NCBI GenBank assembly: GCA_017472375.1
Contig: JAFUQL010000034.1
Location: 1 to 14,314, forward strand
Source of the DNA: Oscillospiraceae bacterium
Lineage (GTDB): Bacteria > Bacillota > Clostridia > Oscillospirales > Ruminococcaceae
Reading direction: 5' to 3'
Length of the DNA: 14,314 nucleotides
This document shows positions 13,598-14,314 of this stretch, in pieces. Made by a program: the position numbers and the translations under genes. Under the pieces are notes generated by a model that was given only the letters and a program-made list of their open reading frames with translations, did not search any database and was not told where the DNA came from. The stretch's first letter is position 1. The number at the start of each line of letters is the position of its first letter.

Positions 13598-14314
13598 TCA
13601 CAGCCGGATCGGCTCGTCCTCCTCGAAGTCGCAGGGGGCGGCCTTGCCCAGCACCTCGTACCAGCGCATGGGGCTGATGCCGTCGCCGGGGCGCTTGGTG
13701 GTCAGGTTCTCAGCGGTGAACACCTCGCCCTGTTTGATGGGCTTTGCCGCCACGATGCTCTTGCGGGCGATGGGCTTGTTCTTGGCCTCACTGGGGCTGA
13801 CCTGCTTGCCGGTGCCGCCCATGGCCTTCTCGATGTTGCGCACGGCCTGCACCATGGCGGTCAGCTCCGCCGGGTCCAGGCTGGCCTGCTGGTCGGGGCC
13901 GGGCAGGCTCTTGTCCAGCGTGAAGTGCTTCTCGATGACCACCGCGCCCAGAGCGGCGGCGGCCACATCGCACTCCCAGCCGTTGGTGTGGTCAGACAGA
14001 CCCACCGGCAGACCGAACTGTTCGTTCAGGTCCAGCATGGCCATCAGGTTGGCGTCCTCATAAGGGGTGGGGTACTCGGTGTTGCAGTGCAGCAGCACCA
14101 CGCCGGGGCAGCCGTTGTCCTCCAGAATGGACAGGGCGTCCTCGATCTCGCTCATCACGCTCATGCCGGTGGACAGGATGACCGGCATTTTTGCGCGGCC
14201 CACCGCCTCCAGCAGGGGCAGGTTGGTGATCTCGCCGCTGGGCACCTTCATGTAGGGCAGGCCCAGCCCGGCCAGGAACTCCACGCTGGGCAGGTCGAAG
14301 GGGGCCGACAGGTA
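13598..14314 (-). CDS. neuB: N-acetylneuraminate/legionaminate synthase, 5' part outside window
   Basis: The last 238 residues of a NeuB-family synthase are visible; the frame enters from beyond 14314, so about the first hundred residues are missing. NeuB enzymes condense phosphoenolpyruvate with an N-acyl-mannosamine-type sugar. Visible motifs in order are SAPFDLPS, KVPSGEITN, STGM, LHCNTEYPTP, GLSDHT and EKHFTLD; the histidines of the last two correspond to the metal ligands of the meningococcal enzyme. PGPDQQASL follows. The C-terminal SAF (antifreeze-like) domain runs from about 13790 to the stop, with KQGEVFTAENL and KRPGDGISP. The EKHFTLDKxxPGPD form is common in LegI/SpsE-like members, so legionaminic acid is a fair alternative to sialic acid. 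The operon promoter must lie to the right of the window. Confidence 0.93.
   Translation of the reverse strand, partial: YLSAPFDLPSVEFLAGLGLPYMKVPSGEITNLPLLEAVGRAKMPVILSTGMSVMSEIEDALSILEDNGCPGVVLLHCNTEYPTPYEDANLMAMLDLNEQFGLPVGLSDHTNGWECDVAAAALGAVVIEKHFTLDKSLPGPDQQASLDPAELTAMVQAVRNIEKAMGGTGKQVSPSEAKNKPIARKSIVAAKPIKQGEVFTAENLTTKRPGDGISPMRWYEVLGKAAPCDFEEDEPIRL

Noticed and set aside
1..14314. CRISPR arrays, tRNA or rRNA genes, insertion sequences, attachment sites
   Set aside because: I saw no regularly spaced repeats, no cloverleaf-like or rRNA sequence, no transposase or integrase gene and no terminal inverted repeats.

Overview
The window is GC-rich bacterial DNA with short intergenic gaps, overlapping genes, GGAGG-type ribosome binding sites and sigma-A-like promoters. 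It contains a split ThrE-type exporter, a SpoIIQ-like M23 protein and a UPF0145 protein. Together these suggest a GC-rich Clostridia member of the Bacillota, perhaps an Oscillospiraceae gut anaerobe of the Faecalibacterium/Gemmiger type. The family-level placement is an inference, because no marker gene is present.

Region 1 (1 to about 5560, minus strand) is a tight six-gene operon. A near-consensus promoter (TTGCGC-N17-TATAAT) drives, in order: an extended-SDR NAD-dependent epimerase/dehydratase, a TIM-barrel sugar isomerase/epimerase, a GT2 glycosyltransferase, a DAO-type FAD oxidoreductase with a four-cysteine segment, a second GT2 enzyme with two C-terminal membrane helices (polyprenyl-phosphate glycosyltransferase type), and a multi-pass GT-C-like membrane protein that leaves the window at base 1. 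A plausible reading is that the soluble enzymes build or modify a sugar, the membrane-tethered GT2 loads it onto a lipid carrier, and the GT-C protein transfers it outside the cell. I know of no characterised pathway with this exact enzyme set.

Region 2 (about 5560 to 8290) is a set of short transcription units, mostly on the plus strand. It starts with an AT-richer island carrying an unrecognised 117-residue protein with its own promoter and terminator. Next are a small lipoprotein gene with a near-perfect promoter and a strong terminator, and a minus-strand M23/SpoIIQ-like membrane peptidase. Last is a UPF0145 (YbjQ) gene ending at a bidirectional terminator.

Region 3 (8312 to 14314, minus strand) is a nonulosonic (sialic or legionaminic) acid operon that enters from beyond the right edge. 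It holds neuB (5' end missing), neuC, two tandem Gfo/Idh/MocA oxidoreductases and a CMP-nonulosonate synthetase. The synthetase gene overlaps a ThrE-type exporter pair (YjjP-like then YjjB-like), which ends at the shared terminator. The second Gfo/Idh gene has a single in-frame amber codon at codon 58 and is otherwise intact.

Both large operons point to a surface glycan locus (capsule, exopolysaccharide, teichoic acid or glycoprotein decoration). The most interesting items are the uncharacterised six-gene glycan cassette, the amber codon in the oxidoreductase gene (no gene end visible here uses TAG), and the overlap between the sialate-activating gene and an exporter pair.
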